DNA of 64,000 nucleotides from Flavobacteriales bacterium UBA2306 (GTDB lineage: Bacteria; Bacteroidota; Bacteroidia; Flavobacteriales; Weeksellaceae): contig DDVS01000001.1 of assembly GCA_002345565.1 (NCBI GenBank), positions 242,712 to 306,711 of the forward strand, written 5' to 3'. Shown in pieces: positions 52,047 through 61,372 of this stretch (the first letter of the stretch is position 1; each line of letters opens with the position of its first letter). The position numbers were made by a program, and so were the translations under genes. The notes beneath the pieces are model-generated. The model was not told the DNA's origin, ran no database searches, and worked only from the letters and a program-made list of their open reading frames with translations.

Positions 52047-53516
52047 ATGATTCTAATTGTTGATGATAATAAAAATAATATCTACTCTTTAAAAAGACTA
52101 TTAGAATCTCACAATTTCAAGACCGATGCCGCAGAATCTGGGGAAGAAGCCCTAGGAAAAGCGCTCAAAAATAATTACTCTCTCATTATTCTGGATGTAC
52201 AAATGCCAGGAATGGACGGTTTTGAGGTAGCAGAAACTTTTGCAGGATATAGTAAAACCAAGGATATTCCCATTATTTTCCTATCCGCAGTTAATACAGA
52301 AAAACAATTCATTACCAAAGGTTATGCTTCTGGTGGGATAGATTATGTTACAAAACCCATTGACACGGATATTTTGATGCTGAAGGTAAAAACCTTTTAT
52401 AATCTTCAGGAAAATAATCTGGCACTTAAAAAGTATCAAAAAAATCTGCAGCTAGAAGTTGAGGGCAGAAGAGAATCCCAAGTGGTGATGAAAACAGAGA
52501 TTGATCATTTTCATCAGATGTTGGAAGCTCTGCCTCAAATTGCCTTTACGTTGGACAAAAATGGCGTGGTCAATTTTGTGAATGCAAAATGGTATGATTA
52601 TTCTCATTCCAAAACTCAATTCCCGGAAACCCATCCGGATGATAAATCTATAGCTAAAGAATTTGAAAAATCACAGCAAAACCATCAACCGCTGGAGTTG
52701 GAAATCAGAATTAAACATCTTAAATCAGAAAAATTCAAATACCATCTTCTTAGAACTACACCGGTTTTGGAAAACGGAAATATTAAAAACTGGGTAGGAA
52801 CTTTTACGGATATCAATGATCAAAAAAAAGTAGAAAAAGAGAAAGATGAATTTCTGAGTATTGCCAGCCACGAGCTCAAAACACCGCTTACCAGCATCAA
52901 AGCTTATGTGCAGCTAATGGACAAAAAACTGAAATATGACATCAATAGTCCAGAAAAGTCTTATGTTAACAAAGTCCTCACACAGATAGAAAAGCTCAAC
53001 AGCCTGATTACAGATTTGCTGGATATTTCCAAAATAGAAAACGGAAAACTTAAGATAAATAAAAAGCCTACCAATATAGAAACTGTGATTCAAAATTCTA
53101 TTGATGCTATTTTGCAAACCCAAACCAGCAATAAAATCAATATAGAAAGACACGGGACTAAGCAAGATATTTTTATTCCTCTGGACGAGATAAGAATAGA
53201 GCAGGTGCTCATTAATTTCCTGAGCAATGCTATAAAATATTCTCCTAATAATAACAATATTATCCTCACCACGTTTGTAGATGAGGATAATATCAGAATA
53301 AGCGTTACAGACTTCGGGATTGGAATACCAGAATACAAACAAGCTAAGGTTTTTCAAAAATTTTACAGGGTAGAAGAATCTTCTGTACAGTTTCAAGGAC
53401 TTGGAATTGGACTTTTTATCTGTTCGGAGATTATTGCGCTGCATAACGGAACTATTGGTGTTTCCAGCGAAAACAGCCAGGGATCTACTTTTTATTTTAC
53501 TTTACCATTAAACTAA
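52047..53516 (+). CDS. Response regulator-PAS-histidine kinase hybrid
   Basis: This 489-residue cytosolic protein carries a receiver first (phospho-acceptor Asp50 in LIILDVQMPGMDG, and KPID). A coiled coil and a PAS domain follow (about residues 160-275, ETHPDDKSIAKEF...WVGTFTDINDQ), then HisKA with His275 in SIASHELKTPLTS and the ATPase domain (NLINFLSNAIKYSPNN-type, DFGIGI, GLGIGLFI). The receiver lets an upstream kinase tune the PAS-kinase. It has no membrane segment. The next gene starts six bases later. Confidence 0.93.
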   Translation: MILIVDDNKNNIYSLKRLLESHNFKTDAAESGEEALGKALKNNYSLIILDVQMPGMDGFEVAETFAGYSKTKDIPIIFLSAVNTEKQFITKGYASGGIDYVTKPIDTDILMLKVKTFYNLQENNLALKKYQKNLQLEVEGRRESQVVMKTEIDHFHQMLEALPQIAFTLDKNGVVNFVNAKWYDYSHSKTQFPETHPDDKSIAKEFEKSQQNHQPLELEIRIKHLKSEKFKYHLLRTTPVLENGNIKNWVGTFTDINDQKKVEKEKDEFLSIASHELKTPLTSIKAYVQLMDKKLKYDINSPEKSYVNKVLTQIEKLNSLITDLLDISKIENGKLKINKKPTNIETVIQNSIDAILQTQTSNKINIERHGTKQDIFIPLDEIRIEQVLINFLSNAIKYSPNNNNIILTTFVDEDNIRISVTDFGIGIPEYKQAKVFQKFYRVEESSVQFQGLGIGLFICSEIIALHNGTIGVSSENSQGSTFYFTLPLN

Positions 53517-53522
53517 TTCATC

Positions 53523-56500
53523 ATGCCAAAAAAAATAATCCGCAATCTACAATTTGGAGTTGGTATCTCTTTACTGATTCTTCTAGCAAGTTCTGTTGCT
53601 TCTTATCTGAGTATCAAAAATCAGATGAATAACCGGGAAAATCTATCGCAAAGCAGAAAATCCATCACCGCTGTAAAAGATGTGCTTATTTCCATATTAG
53701 ACGCAGAAACAGGAAACAGAGGTTACCAGCTTACAGGGAAAGATGTTTTTTTGGAGCCCTACAAAAGAAGTCAATCGGAGTTTAACAGAGCTATAGAATC
53801 TGCAAAAAATATCGAAATACAGGACGAAGATCAATTCCGAAGATTAGATTTGTTACAACAAAATGCTAAAAAAAGCATGAGTTTTTTGACCCAATTGGTT
53901 GTAAATCGTAAAAATGGAATTTTAATGACTCAGGATCAGATTTTGGAGAGCAAACAATATGTGGATCAATCCAGAAATCTGGTGTCGGAATTTGTAAAAC
54001 ACGAAGAAAACCAACTGAATGTTAAAAATAAAATTCTAAATAAATCTTCTAATACAACCGTTTTATTTATCATTTTTTCTGCAATTGCAGCCATTTTGGT
54101 AACGATTCTTTTTTATGCCAAACTTAGAAATGACCTCATCCGAAGAGAAAAACTTGAAAAAGAACTCAAGGCAAAAGACCAGGAAATTTCTAAAAGAGTA
54201 AGCATTATACAAAAAGTAGCGAGCCAAGTAGCAAGCGGCAATTATGACGTTACCATCACAGATACCGGCGAAGATGAGCTGGGAGATATTGTAGAATCTC
54301 TCAACCATATGACGCACTCTCTCAAAACTTCTTTCGAGCAGATTAATGACAATGAATGGAGACAAAAAGGTCTTATGGAACTTAATGAGTCTTTGGTAGG
54401 TAATAAAACTGTAAAACAAGTGGCAGATAATGCTCTTAATAACCTTATTACTTATTCGGACTGCTTAAACGGAGCCATTTATCTTTTGGAAGATGACAGG
54501 CTGAAACTTTATAAAGCTTTTGGACTAGAAGATCATATGAAAAAGACATTTCTGCCGGGAGAAGGTATGGTAGGACAAGCTTTTATCCAAAAGAAAATCA
54601 ATGTTTTCAATAATTTACAAGACAATGATTTTGTAGCTAGTTTTGCAAGCAGCAAAATAAAAATTAATGGCATTATGCTTCTTCCAATTAGTATTGGTTC
54701 AGAAATTCTTGGAATTATAGAACTTAATGCTCCTACGGCTTTTGATGAGCTCAAAATTGAATATTTCGCAGAGAGCTCTAGAAATATAGCAATTGCACTC
54801 ATTGCTGCAAGAGCAAGAGAAAAAGAGCAACGTTTGCTGGAAGAGACCCAAGCACAGTCAGAGGAATTGCAAGTACAACACGCGGAACTGGAAAACCTCA
54901 ACACAGAATTAGAAGCGCAGACTCAAAAATTGCAAGCCTCCGAAGAAGAACTCCGTGTGCAGCAGGAAGAACTTATGCAAACCAACAAAGAATTGGAAGA
55001 ACGTTCTAAAGCCTTGGAAGAAAAAAATCACCTGATTGCAGAGCGTAATATAGAAATTCAGAAAAAAGCAGAAGAACTGGCTCTTAGCACCCAATACAAA
55101 TCCGAGTTTTTGGCCAATATGTCTCACGAGCTTAGAACGCCGCTTAATTCTATCTTGCTGCTGTCAAGATTAATGGGAGAAAATCCTGATGGAAACCTTA
55201 ATGAGGATCAAATAGAATCTGCAAAAGTTATCCAAAGCTCCGGTACCAGTTTGTTAACCTTGATTGATGAAATTCTCGATCTCGCCAAAATTGAATCCGG
55301 AAAAATGAACATTATCAATGAGAAAGTTTCTTTGCAGGAAGTTACTAAAGATTTAAAAAATCTATTTGCGCCTATTGCTAAAGAAAAAGGTATAGATTTC
55401 AATATAAATATTGACTCAAAATTAACACAAAGTTTTAAAACAGACCGTTTGAGACTAGATCAGGTATTGAGAAATTTATTGTCTAATGCTTTTAAATTTA
55501 CAAAAGAAGGCTCAGTTGGTATCCATATTTCAGAGAACCAGGAAGATGCAGGCTTTATCTCTTTTAGTGTAAAAGACACAGGAATGGGCATCGCGACTGA
55601 TAAACAAAAATTAATATTTGAAGCTTTTCAACAGGCAGACGGCTCTACACAAAGAAAGTTTGGAGGCACAGGACTGGGACTTTCAATCAGCCGAGAAATT
55701 GCAAAATTACTGGGTGGGAAAATTACGCTTAAAAGTGAATTAGGCGAAGGAAGTGAGTTTTGCCTTATCATCCCAAAAGAACCGCTGAAAATTGCTAAAT
55801 CTGCAACAACACCAGAACAGGATCTTATAGAAGTTATCTCGCAGGATGTGGAAGATATTAAAACTATTCTGGAAACGCAGGAGCCGGAGATTGTATTGTC
55901 CAATCCTATAGAAATTCCTGCAGAAGTAGAGGATGACAGAAGCATTATTACCCCGGAAGACAAAGTGATTTTAATTATAGAAGATGATACTCATTTTGCA
56001 AAAGCACTATTGAAATATGCCCATGTTAATCATTACAAAGGCGTTGTAGTAGTAAGAGGAGATTATGCTCTGCAAGCCGCCATACAATACAAACCGATTG
56101 CGATTTTACTAGACATCCAGCTTCCTGTAAAAGATGGCTGGCAAGTAATGCAAGAACTTAAAACCCATGCGGAAACCAAAATGATTCCTGTGCATATGAT
56201 GTCTTCTCTACAAGCAAAGAGAGAGAGTTTAATGCGTGGCGCTATAGATTTTATTAACAAGCCTATTGCTCTGGATCAGATGAATGAAGTGTTTCAAAAA
56301 ATTGAAGCTGCTTTAAAAATGTCTCCTCAAAAAGTACTTATTGTAGAAGAAAATGCACAACACGCCCAGGCATTATCCTATTTCCTCAGCAACTTTAACA
56401 TTACCCTTTCCGTAGAAAATAATGTAGAAAACAGTGTAAAAGCTTTCCAGGTAGATAATGTAGATTGTGTGATTATTGATGGTGGCGCCACTAGAGGAAA

Positions 56501-57134
56501 CAGCTACGAGATCGTAGAACAAATAAAAAGTTACGAAGGCCTGGAAAATCTGCCTGTAATAATTTTTACAGAACACAACTTAACACAACTCGAAGAGTTT
56601 AAAATAAGACAATATGCCGATTCTTTGGTGGTAAAAACAGCTCATTCTTATCAAAGAATTCTAGATGAAATCAGCCTTTTTCTACATCTTGTTAAAGAAA
56701 ATAACCAAACTAACGAAATCGGAAGATCCAAAAATCTTGGCAGTTTAACAGAAACTCTTCAAGGCAAAAAAGTATTGATTACAGATGATGATGTAAGGAA
56801 TATTTTCTCCCTATCCAAAACACTTGAAAAATATAAAGTAGAAGTTATATTGGCTATGGATGGAAAACAAGCTTTGGAAAAAATTTCAGAAAACCCTGAT
56901 ATAGATGTTGTTTTAATGGATATGATGATGCCGGAAATGGACGGTTATGATACGATAAGAACCATCAGAAAAAAACCGGAATACAAGAATCTTCCCATTA
57001 TAGCAGTGACTGCAAAGTCTATGATTGGAGATCGTGATAAATGTATAGATGCTGGTGCTTCAGATTACATTACTAAACCTGTGGATATTGATCAATTAAT
57101 GTCTTTACTTAGAGTTTGGCTTTATAAAAATTAA
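53523..57134 (+). CDS. Large hybrid kinase: CHASE3-HAMP-GAF-HisKA-ATPase-3 receivers
   Basis: This 1203-residue inner-membrane protein has a first membrane segment (about 11-30), an extracytoplasmic CHASE3 domain with ILDAETGNRGYQLTGKD, and a second segment (about 180-200). HAMP (ISKRVSIIQKVASQVASGNYDV), a GAF domain (about 290-430) and a long coiled coil follow, then HisKA with His535 (NMSHELRTPLNS) and the ATPase domain. Three receivers end it: REC1 with Asp864, REC2 with Asp986 but a weak Lys region (KTAHS), and REC3 with Asp1133 and KPVD. It is a multi-step phosphorelay hub. Confidence 0.93.
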   Translation: MPKKIIRNLQFGVGISLLILLASSVASYLSIKNQMNNRENLSQSRKSITAVKDVLISILDAETGNRGYQLTGKDVFLEPYKRSQSEFNRAIESAKNIEIQDEDQFRRLDLLQQNAKKSMSFLTQLVVNRKNGILMTQDQILESKQYVDQSRNLVSEFVKHEENQLNVKNKILNKSSNTTVLFIIFSAIAAILVTILFYAKLRNDLIRREKLEKELKAKDQEISKRVSIIQKVASQVASGNYDVTITDTGEDELGDIVESLNHMTHSLKTSFEQINDNEWRQKGLMELNESLVGNKTVKQVADNALNNLITYSDCLNGAIYLLEDDRLKLYKAFGLEDHMKKTFLPGEGMVGQAFIQKKINVFNNLQDNDFVASFASSKIKINGIMLLPISIGSEILGIIELNAPTAFDELKIEYFAESSRNIAIALIAARAREKEQRLLEETQAQSEELQVQHAELENLNTELEAQTQKLQASEEELRVQQEELMQTNKELEERSKALEEKNHLIAERNIEIQKKAEELALSTQYKSEFLANMSHELRTPLNSILLLSRLMGENPDGNLNEDQIESAKVIQSSGTSLLTLIDEILDLAKIESGKMNIINEKVSLQEVTKDLKNLFAPIAKEKGIDFNINIDSKLTQSFKTDRLRLDQVLRNLLSNAFKFTKEGSVGIHISENQEDAGFISFSVKDTGMGIATDKQKLIFEAFQQADGSTQRKFGGTGLGLSISREIAKLLGGKITLKSELGEGSEFCLIIPKEPLKIAKSATTPEQDLIEVISQDVEDIKTILETQEPEIVLSNPIEIPAEVEDDRSIITPEDKVILIIEDDTHFAKALLKYAHVNHYKGVVVVRGDYALQAAIQYKPIAILLDIQLPVKDGWQVMQELKTHAETKMIPVHMMSSLQAKRESLMRGAIDFINKPIALDQMNEVFQKIEAALKMSPQKVLIVEENAQHAQALSYFLSNFNITLSVENNVENSVKAFQVDNVDCVIIDGGATRGNSYEIVEQIKSYEGLENLPVIIFTEHNLTQLEEFKIRQYADSLVVKTAHSYQRILDEISLFLHLVKENNQTNEIGRSKNLGSLTETLQGKKVLITDDDVRNIFSLSKTLEKYKVEVILAMDGKQALEKISENPDIDVVLMDMMMPEMDGYDTIRTIRKKPEYKNLPIIAVTAKSMIGDRDKCIDAGASDYITKPVDIDQLMSLLRVWLYKN

Positions 57135-57136
57135 TC

Positions 57137-57499
57137 ATGAAAAGTAAAATTTTAATCGTAGATGACGATCCTAGAAACATCTTTGCTCTTAAACTCACGT
57201 TAAAAGCCAGATCTTTCCAAATCGAAACAGCTACAAGTGCTAAAGAAGCTTTAGAAAAATTAAACCTGGATTCTACCATAGACATCATTTTACTGGATAT
57301 GATGATGCCGGAAATGGATGGTTATCAAACCATTGGGATGATTAGGAAAATTGAAAATTATAATCATAAACCCATCATTGCCGTAACTGCCCAAGCCATG
57401 GATGATGACAGAAACAAATGTTTGTCCGCTGGTGCTACAGATTATGTCAAAAAACCCATAGATGTGGATCAATTATTGGATATTATAGAAAAAATATAG
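57137..57499 (+). CDS. Stand-alone receiver-domain response regulator
   Basis: The 120-residue protein is only a receiver domain, with DDD at 9-11, phospho-acceptor Asp54 in IILLDMMMPEMDG and KPIDVDQ near the end. It resembles REC3 of the kinase upstream. With no output domain it should act by protein contact, as CheY does, or as a shuttle to the other kinase. It begins two bases after the stop of the hybrid kinase and ends one base before cheR. Confidence 0.92.
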   Translation: MKSKILIVDDDPRNIFALKLTLKARSFQIETATSAKEALEKLNLDSTIDIILLDMMMPEMDGYQTIGMIRKIENYNHKPIIAVTAQAMDDDRNKCLSAGATDYVKKPIDVDQLLDIIEKI

Positions 57500-57500
57500 T

Positions 57501-58331
57501 ATGCTAGAACCCAACATTGTAAAAGATGAAGAACTAGATTATCTTATCAAAGATATCCATGAATTGTATGGATATGATTTTTCTATGTACAGCAAAGCCT
57601 CTTTTAAAAGAAGAATTAATAGAATCTGTGTAATTGATAAATTTGCCAGTTTTGCAGAACTCCGCTACACAATCATCAATGATCCCGGTTATCTCAAAAG
57701 ATTTATAGAAGAAATCACCGTTAATGTCACAGAAATGTTTCGTGACCCCGAATTCTTTCTAGCACTCAGAAAAAAAATTCTTCCACAATTGGGTACTTAT
57801 CCTTTGATTAGAATCTGGTTAGCAGGTTGCTCTACAGGGGAAGAAGCTTATTCTATTGCCATACTTTTGAAAGAATTGGGACTTTATGATAAAAGCCTTA
57901 TCTATGCTACAGACATCAATCCATCTGTGTTGGAAAATGCACGTGCAGGTATTTTTCCTTTGCACCAGATGAAGTTATATTCAGAAAATTATCAGGCTTC
58001 TGGTGGTAAAGAAGATTTTTCTAAATATTACACGGCTAATTATGATGCTGCAAAATTTGATAACAGTTTAAAAAAGAAGATGATTATATCTACGCACAAC
58101 TTGGTATCCGATAGCTCTTTCAACAGTTTCCATTTAATAATTTGCAGAAATGTTTTAATCTATTTTGATCGTATTTTGCAGGAACGCGTTTTCAAATTAT
58201 TTGATAATAGTCTGGATAATTTAGGTTATTTAGCGTTAGGCACAAAAGAAACCCTTAGATTTTCCGATATTGGAAGAATATACCAGCAAGTAGATGATCA
58301 AAGGATATGGAAAAAAATAGAATTATCCTAA
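57501..58331 (+). CDS. cheR: CheR-type protein-glutamate methyltransferase
   Basis: The 276-residue cytosolic protein has the CheR N-terminal helical domain, SAM-binding RIWLAGCSTGEEAYSIAILL, and the C-terminal IICRNVLIYFD motif followed by the LGTKETLRFSDIGRI region. CheR normally methylates glutamates on chemoreceptors. No receptor is in the window, so the substrate is likely a protein of this signalling cluster, possibly the coiled coil of the large kinase. The gene overlaps the cheB start by about 25 bases if the earlier ATG is used. Confidence 0.92.
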   Translation: MLEPNIVKDEELDYLIKDIHELYGYDFSMYSKASFKRRINRICVIDKFASFAELRYTIINDPGYLKRFIEEITVNVTEMFRDPEFFLALRKKILPQLGTYPLIRIWLAGCSTGEEAYSIAILLKELGLYDKSLIYATDINPSVLENARAGIFPLHQMKLYSENYQASGGKEDFSKYYTANYDAAKFDNSLKKKMIISTHNLVSDSSFNSFHLIICRNVLIYFDRILQERVFKLFDNSLDNLGYLALGTKETLRFSDIGRIYQQVDDQRIWKKIELS

Positions 58332-58918
58332 GTGATACAAAAGAAATGGAGTCAGTTAGTAAACATATAGAATTAGTTATTATCGGAGGATCTGCAGGGA
58401 GTCTTACTGTTCTTCTGGATTTTTTAAAATCTTTGGAAGAGCCTATTAGATTTTCTGTGGTTATAGTGATTCATCGTAAAGCATCAGGTTCTAACGTCTT
58501 ATCGCTTCTTTTGCAGCAGGTTTCTGCTATTGTAGTAGAAGAAATAGATGATAAAATGGAAATCAAGCCCAATCATATTTATCTGGTTCCGGCAGATTTT
58601 CACGTATTATTCGAAAACAAATGTAACTTTGCATTGGATAGATCAGAAAAACTGAACTATTCCCGGCCGTCTATTGATATAGCTTTCCGTTCTGCAGCAG
58701 AAGTTTATAAAGAAGATTTGCTTGCTATTCTACTTTCTGGTGCAAACTCGGATGGTGTAGATGGTTTAAAATATGTGAAGTTAAACGGAGGAAAAATATG
58801 GATTCAAGATCCTAAAACGGCAGAAGTAGATTATATGCCCAAAATTGCTGTAGAAAACGTAGATTATGATGCCGTGATGTCTCCCGAAGATATGGTGCTA
58901 AAATTAGATCAACTATAA
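58307..58918 (+). CDS. cheB: CheB-type methylesterase domain without receiver
   Basis: The 203-residue protein has only the catalytic CheB domain, with the serine in IGGSAGSLTVLLDF, the His in VIVIHRKASGSN and the Asp region LLSGANSDGVDGLKYV. The receiver domain that normally controls CheB is missing, so control must come from elsewhere, for example from the adjacent stand-alone receivers. The start at 58307 overlaps cheR; an ATG at 58346 is an alternative. It should reverse the CheR reaction. Confidence 0.9.
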   Translation: MEKNRIILSDTKEMESVSKHIELVIIGGSAGSLTVLLDFLKSLEEPIRFSVVIVIHRKASGSNVLSLLLQQVSAIVVEEIDDKMEIKPNHIYLVPADFHVLFENKCNFALDRSEKLNYSRPSIDIAFRSAAEVYKEDLLAILLSGANSDGVDGLKYVKLNGGKIWIQDPKTAEVDYMPKIAVENVDYDAVMSPEDMVLKLDQL

Positions 58919-58932
58919 AAATTAAAGTTATT

Positions 58933-59307
58933 ATGAAGAAAAAAGTTTTGATTTTTGATGATGAAACCTCTATTCTAGAAGTCATCAATATTGTACTTAT
59001 GGATATAGGATATGAAGTAGAAGTGTCTGAAACTGCAGATGATATCATTAAAAAAGTTACAGATTTCCAGCCAGATGTTATTATTATGGATAATTGGATT
59101 CCCGTTATTGGAGGGGTAGAAGCTACAAAACTTTTAAAATCTCATCCGGATTATAAAAGCATTCCGGTTATCTATATTACTGCTAACAATGATATTGCCC
59201 ATCTTGCAACAGAAGCTATGGCAGATGATTATGTTCCAAAACCTTTTGATATTGATGACCTGGAAGCTAAAGTTCTAAAATGGACAGATCATAAAATTTT
59301 ACATTAA
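58933..59307 (+). CDS. Second stand-alone receiver-domain response regulator
   Basis: The 124-residue receiver has DDE at 9-11, Asp53 in VIIMDNWIPVIGG and a normal KPFD. The conserved MPxMDG is replaced by NWIPVIGG, a mild variation. It has no output domain and ends the signalling operon. Its stop overlaps by four bases the end of the convergent lycopene cyclase gene. It may regulate CheB or the kinases. Confidence 0.9.
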   Translation: MKKKVLIFDDETSILEVINIVLMDIGYEVEVSETADDIIKKVTDFQPDVIIMDNWIPVIGGVEATKLLKSHPDYKSIPVIYITANNDIAHLATEAMADDYVPKPFDIDDLEAKVLKWTDHKILH

Positions 59308-59990
59308 TTTTTATGATTAATTAATTTTTGTAAAAAATAGATATTCCACAAAATCAAAGAATAACCATAGAAAAAATCTTCTATTGGAATGGTCAAAACT
59401 CTAATGCCTAAAAAATCTTTAGGGTTATAATTCACGATAGGACTTTCTAACCCAGTGCCTGTTAAAATACCATTGACCAACAGAAAACCCGGGGAAAGTA
59501 TCAGATAAATAAACGATGCTTTTCCCAGCCAGGAAGTTTTGAGAATAAACTTGAGAATAGCTAAACTCAACGCTAACAAAATAAATGTGATAAAAGTATA
59601 TATTTTATCATAAAAGCAAAGCCCAACTACTACATACAGCATAACAGAGCAGATTACGAAAATCTTTTCTGAATTTGCTTTCCAGTCTAATGTAAAAAAT
59701 TGATCCAGACAGAAATAGGTAAACACACAAGAGAAAGGAATACATATAAAAAATAAAATCTCCTCTAAGGGTAATCCAAAAAAATTAATTCCCAGAATGT
59801 ATTGCTTATTAAACCACCAAACTCCTTTTTGCGTAAACCAAATATCCCATAAAATAAAAAAAATCCCTACCAACAAGGCAGATTTTATAAAAGCTCCAAA
59901 GTGTTTATAAAACTCAATCCTGGGGTGGTAGGAAAATATAAAACAAATAATAACGGTGAAGAAGTTAATCAATAAATAGGTCAATTGCAT
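59304..59990 (-). CDS. crtYcd: Fused CrtYc-CrtYd-type lycopene beta-cyclase
   Basis: This 228-residue integral membrane protein has about seven hydrophobic segments and two tandem lycopene cyclase domains. The first contains GVWWFNKQYILGINFFGLPLEE and the second NYNPKDFLGIRVLTIPIEDF, each with the PxEE/PIED acidic signature. In Bacteroidota these form a single fused protein that makes beta-carotene from lycopene. It is the last gene of the crt operon, seven bases after crtZ. Confidence 0.9.
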   Translation of the reverse strand: MQLTYLLINFFTVIICFIFSYHPRIEFYKHFGAFIKSALLVGIFFILWDIWFTQKGVWWFNKQYILGINFFGLPLEEILFFICIPFSCVFTYFCLDQFFTLDWKANSEKIFVICSVMLYVVVGLCFYDKIYTFITFILLALSLAILKFILKTSWLGKASFIYLILSPGFLLVNGILTGTGLESPIVNYNPKDFLGIRVLTIPIEDFFYGYSLILWNIYFLQKLINHKN

Positions 59991-59997
59991 AATACTA

Positions 59998-60453
59998 CTA
60001 AGCGTCTTTTTTAAAATACATTCGGAAATATTTTATCGGAACCCACAAAAAGCCGAAACATTCTCCTTCTTCTTTACCAATATGTTTATGATGTTGCTTA
60101 TGCGCTCTTCTAATGGCCAGCAAATAGGGATTTTGGGTGTTTTTCAGGATTTTTATCCTCTGATGAATAAATATATCGTGAACAAAAAAATAAGCCATGC
60201 CATAAAAGGTAATTCCCAACCCAATGTAAAATAAATAGTTAAAATCTTTTACACTGCCCAGATACATCAGCACAATAGCAGGGATGGCAAAAATTACAAA
60301 AAAATAGTCGTTCTTCTCCAATGGGGGTTCATTACTATGATCGTGATGATCTCTGTGAAGTGACCATAAAAACCCATGCATCACATATTTATGAATTAGC
60401 CAGGTTGCGCCTTCCATCAGGAAAAAGGTTAAAATTACAATGAGAATATTCAT
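59998..60453 (-). CDS. crtZ: Beta-carotene 3-hydroxylase CrtZ
   Basis: CrtZ is a membrane di-iron hydroxylase that turns beta-carotene into zeaxanthin. The start at 60453 gives 151 residues beginning with a hydrophobic segment. His boxes HKYVMH, HRDHH, HDIFIH and HKQHH are all present. It starts four bases after the SRPBCC gene stop. A longer frame with an extra N-terminus is unlikely because it would overlap that gene. Confidence 0.94.
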   Translation of the reverse strand: MNILIVILTFFLMEGATWLIHKYVMHGFLWSLHRDHHDHSNEPPLEKNDYFFVIFAIPAIVLMYLGSVKDFNYLFYIGLGITFYGMAYFFVHDIFIHQRIKILKNTQNPYLLAIRRAHKQHHKHIGKEEGECFGFLWVPIKYFRMYFKKDA

Positions 60454-60457
60454 GTTT

Positions 60458-60922
60458 TTATTTTTTTTGATTGAACATTTTTTCCAGAACTTCTCTCCGA
60501 TAATCAAAAATAAATTCGAGTTTCTTTTTTATAAAAATATTATGAGCTAACTCTCCCAAAAATCCCATTGGCAGTTCATAATCAACGGAATCTGTCATTA
60601 ATACGCCATTCTCATTTTCTATAAATTCATGATGATGTTTCCACAATTTGTATGGTCCTTTATTCTGAAAATCTATAAAACTTTTTTGATGACTAACGTG
60701 TGTAATGAGTGTTTGCCAATCCATCCTAATGCCCAAAATAGGAGACACGTGATAATCAATCATCATTCCTTCATAAATCTCATCTTGTTCAAGCTTAGTA
60801 AGAACTTCAAAATTCATATCCTTGGGCGTAATTTTTTCCAGATTTTTCGCTGAAGAAAAAAAATCCCAAGCTGTTTTTATATCGCAGGATAATTGCTGTT
60901 CTCTGTATAGATTATGAATCAT
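60458..60922 (-). CDS. SRPBCC (START-like) protein in carotenoid operon
   Basis: The 154-residue protein has a START/SRPBCC fold with AWDFFSSAKNLEKITPKDMNFEV at the N-terminus and YELPMGFLGELAHNIFIKKKLEFIFDYR at the C-terminus, often called the cell-division inhibitor SulA-like domain. Such folds hold hydrophobic ligands, so a carotenoid carrier or chaperone is possible but not shown. Its gene lies between the unknown gene and crtZ, overlapping the former by 11 bases. Confidence 0.85.
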   Translation of the reverse strand: MIHNLYREQQLSCDIKTAWDFFSSAKNLEKITPKDMNFEVLTKLEQDEIYEGMMIDYHVSPILGIRMDWQTLITHVSHQKSFIDFQNKGPYKLWKHHHEFIENENGVLMTDSVDYELPMGFLGELAHNIFIKKKLEFIFDYRREVLEKMFNQKK

Positions 60923-61367
60923 TATTGGTGTTTAAAGTTTTAATAATCATATTTTTTAGCGTCACATTTTTAACATCATGGATATGATTTCTCAAAAATA
61001 TTTCGTCTGTTTTTATATTGGTTTTATACCCTAAAAAAGAAGGTGTATTTTTCTGAATAGAATAACGTACGAACCTGATTTCTATATTGTCTTTATTCTG
61101 TGAAACTGCTTTTTCTATATTGGCTTTGCCTTTTTTAAAAGTCTTCAACTTTTCAAAAGGATTTCCTGTATGCTTTGCCCAAATGGTTTGCATTGCACCC
61201 AGATAGGCCAGTTCAATATCGTTTTTGGAGGAATGATCCAAATTTTGAATCATTGTTTTACATAGATTTTCATCAAAAACCGCATTTTTATAATTTTTCC
61301 TTGTCCAATCCAAATCTGACTTTTGAAAAAAAATAAAACCACACACTAAGGTTAAAAAATAATTCAT
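60912..61367 (-). CDS. Secreted hypothetical protein in carotenoid operon
   Basis: I do not recognise this 151-residue protein. It has a short hydrophobic N-terminus (MNYFLTLVCGFIFFQ), likely a signal peptide or anchor, and helical repeats (about residues 30-150) that could be TPR-like. It lies between crtB and the SRPBCC gene, with gaps or overlaps of 5 and 11 bases, so it is co-expressed with them. A role in carotenoid handling is inferred from place only. Confidence 0.7.
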   Translation of the reverse strand: MNYFLTLVCGFIFFQKSDLDWTRKNYKNAVFDENLCKTMIQNLDHSSKNDIELAYLGAMQTIWAKHTGNPFEKLKTFKKGKANIEKAVSQNKDNIEIRFVRYSIQKNTPSFLGYKTNIKTDEIFLRNHIHDVKNVTLKNMIIKTLNTNNDS

Positions 61368-61372
61368 AACTA

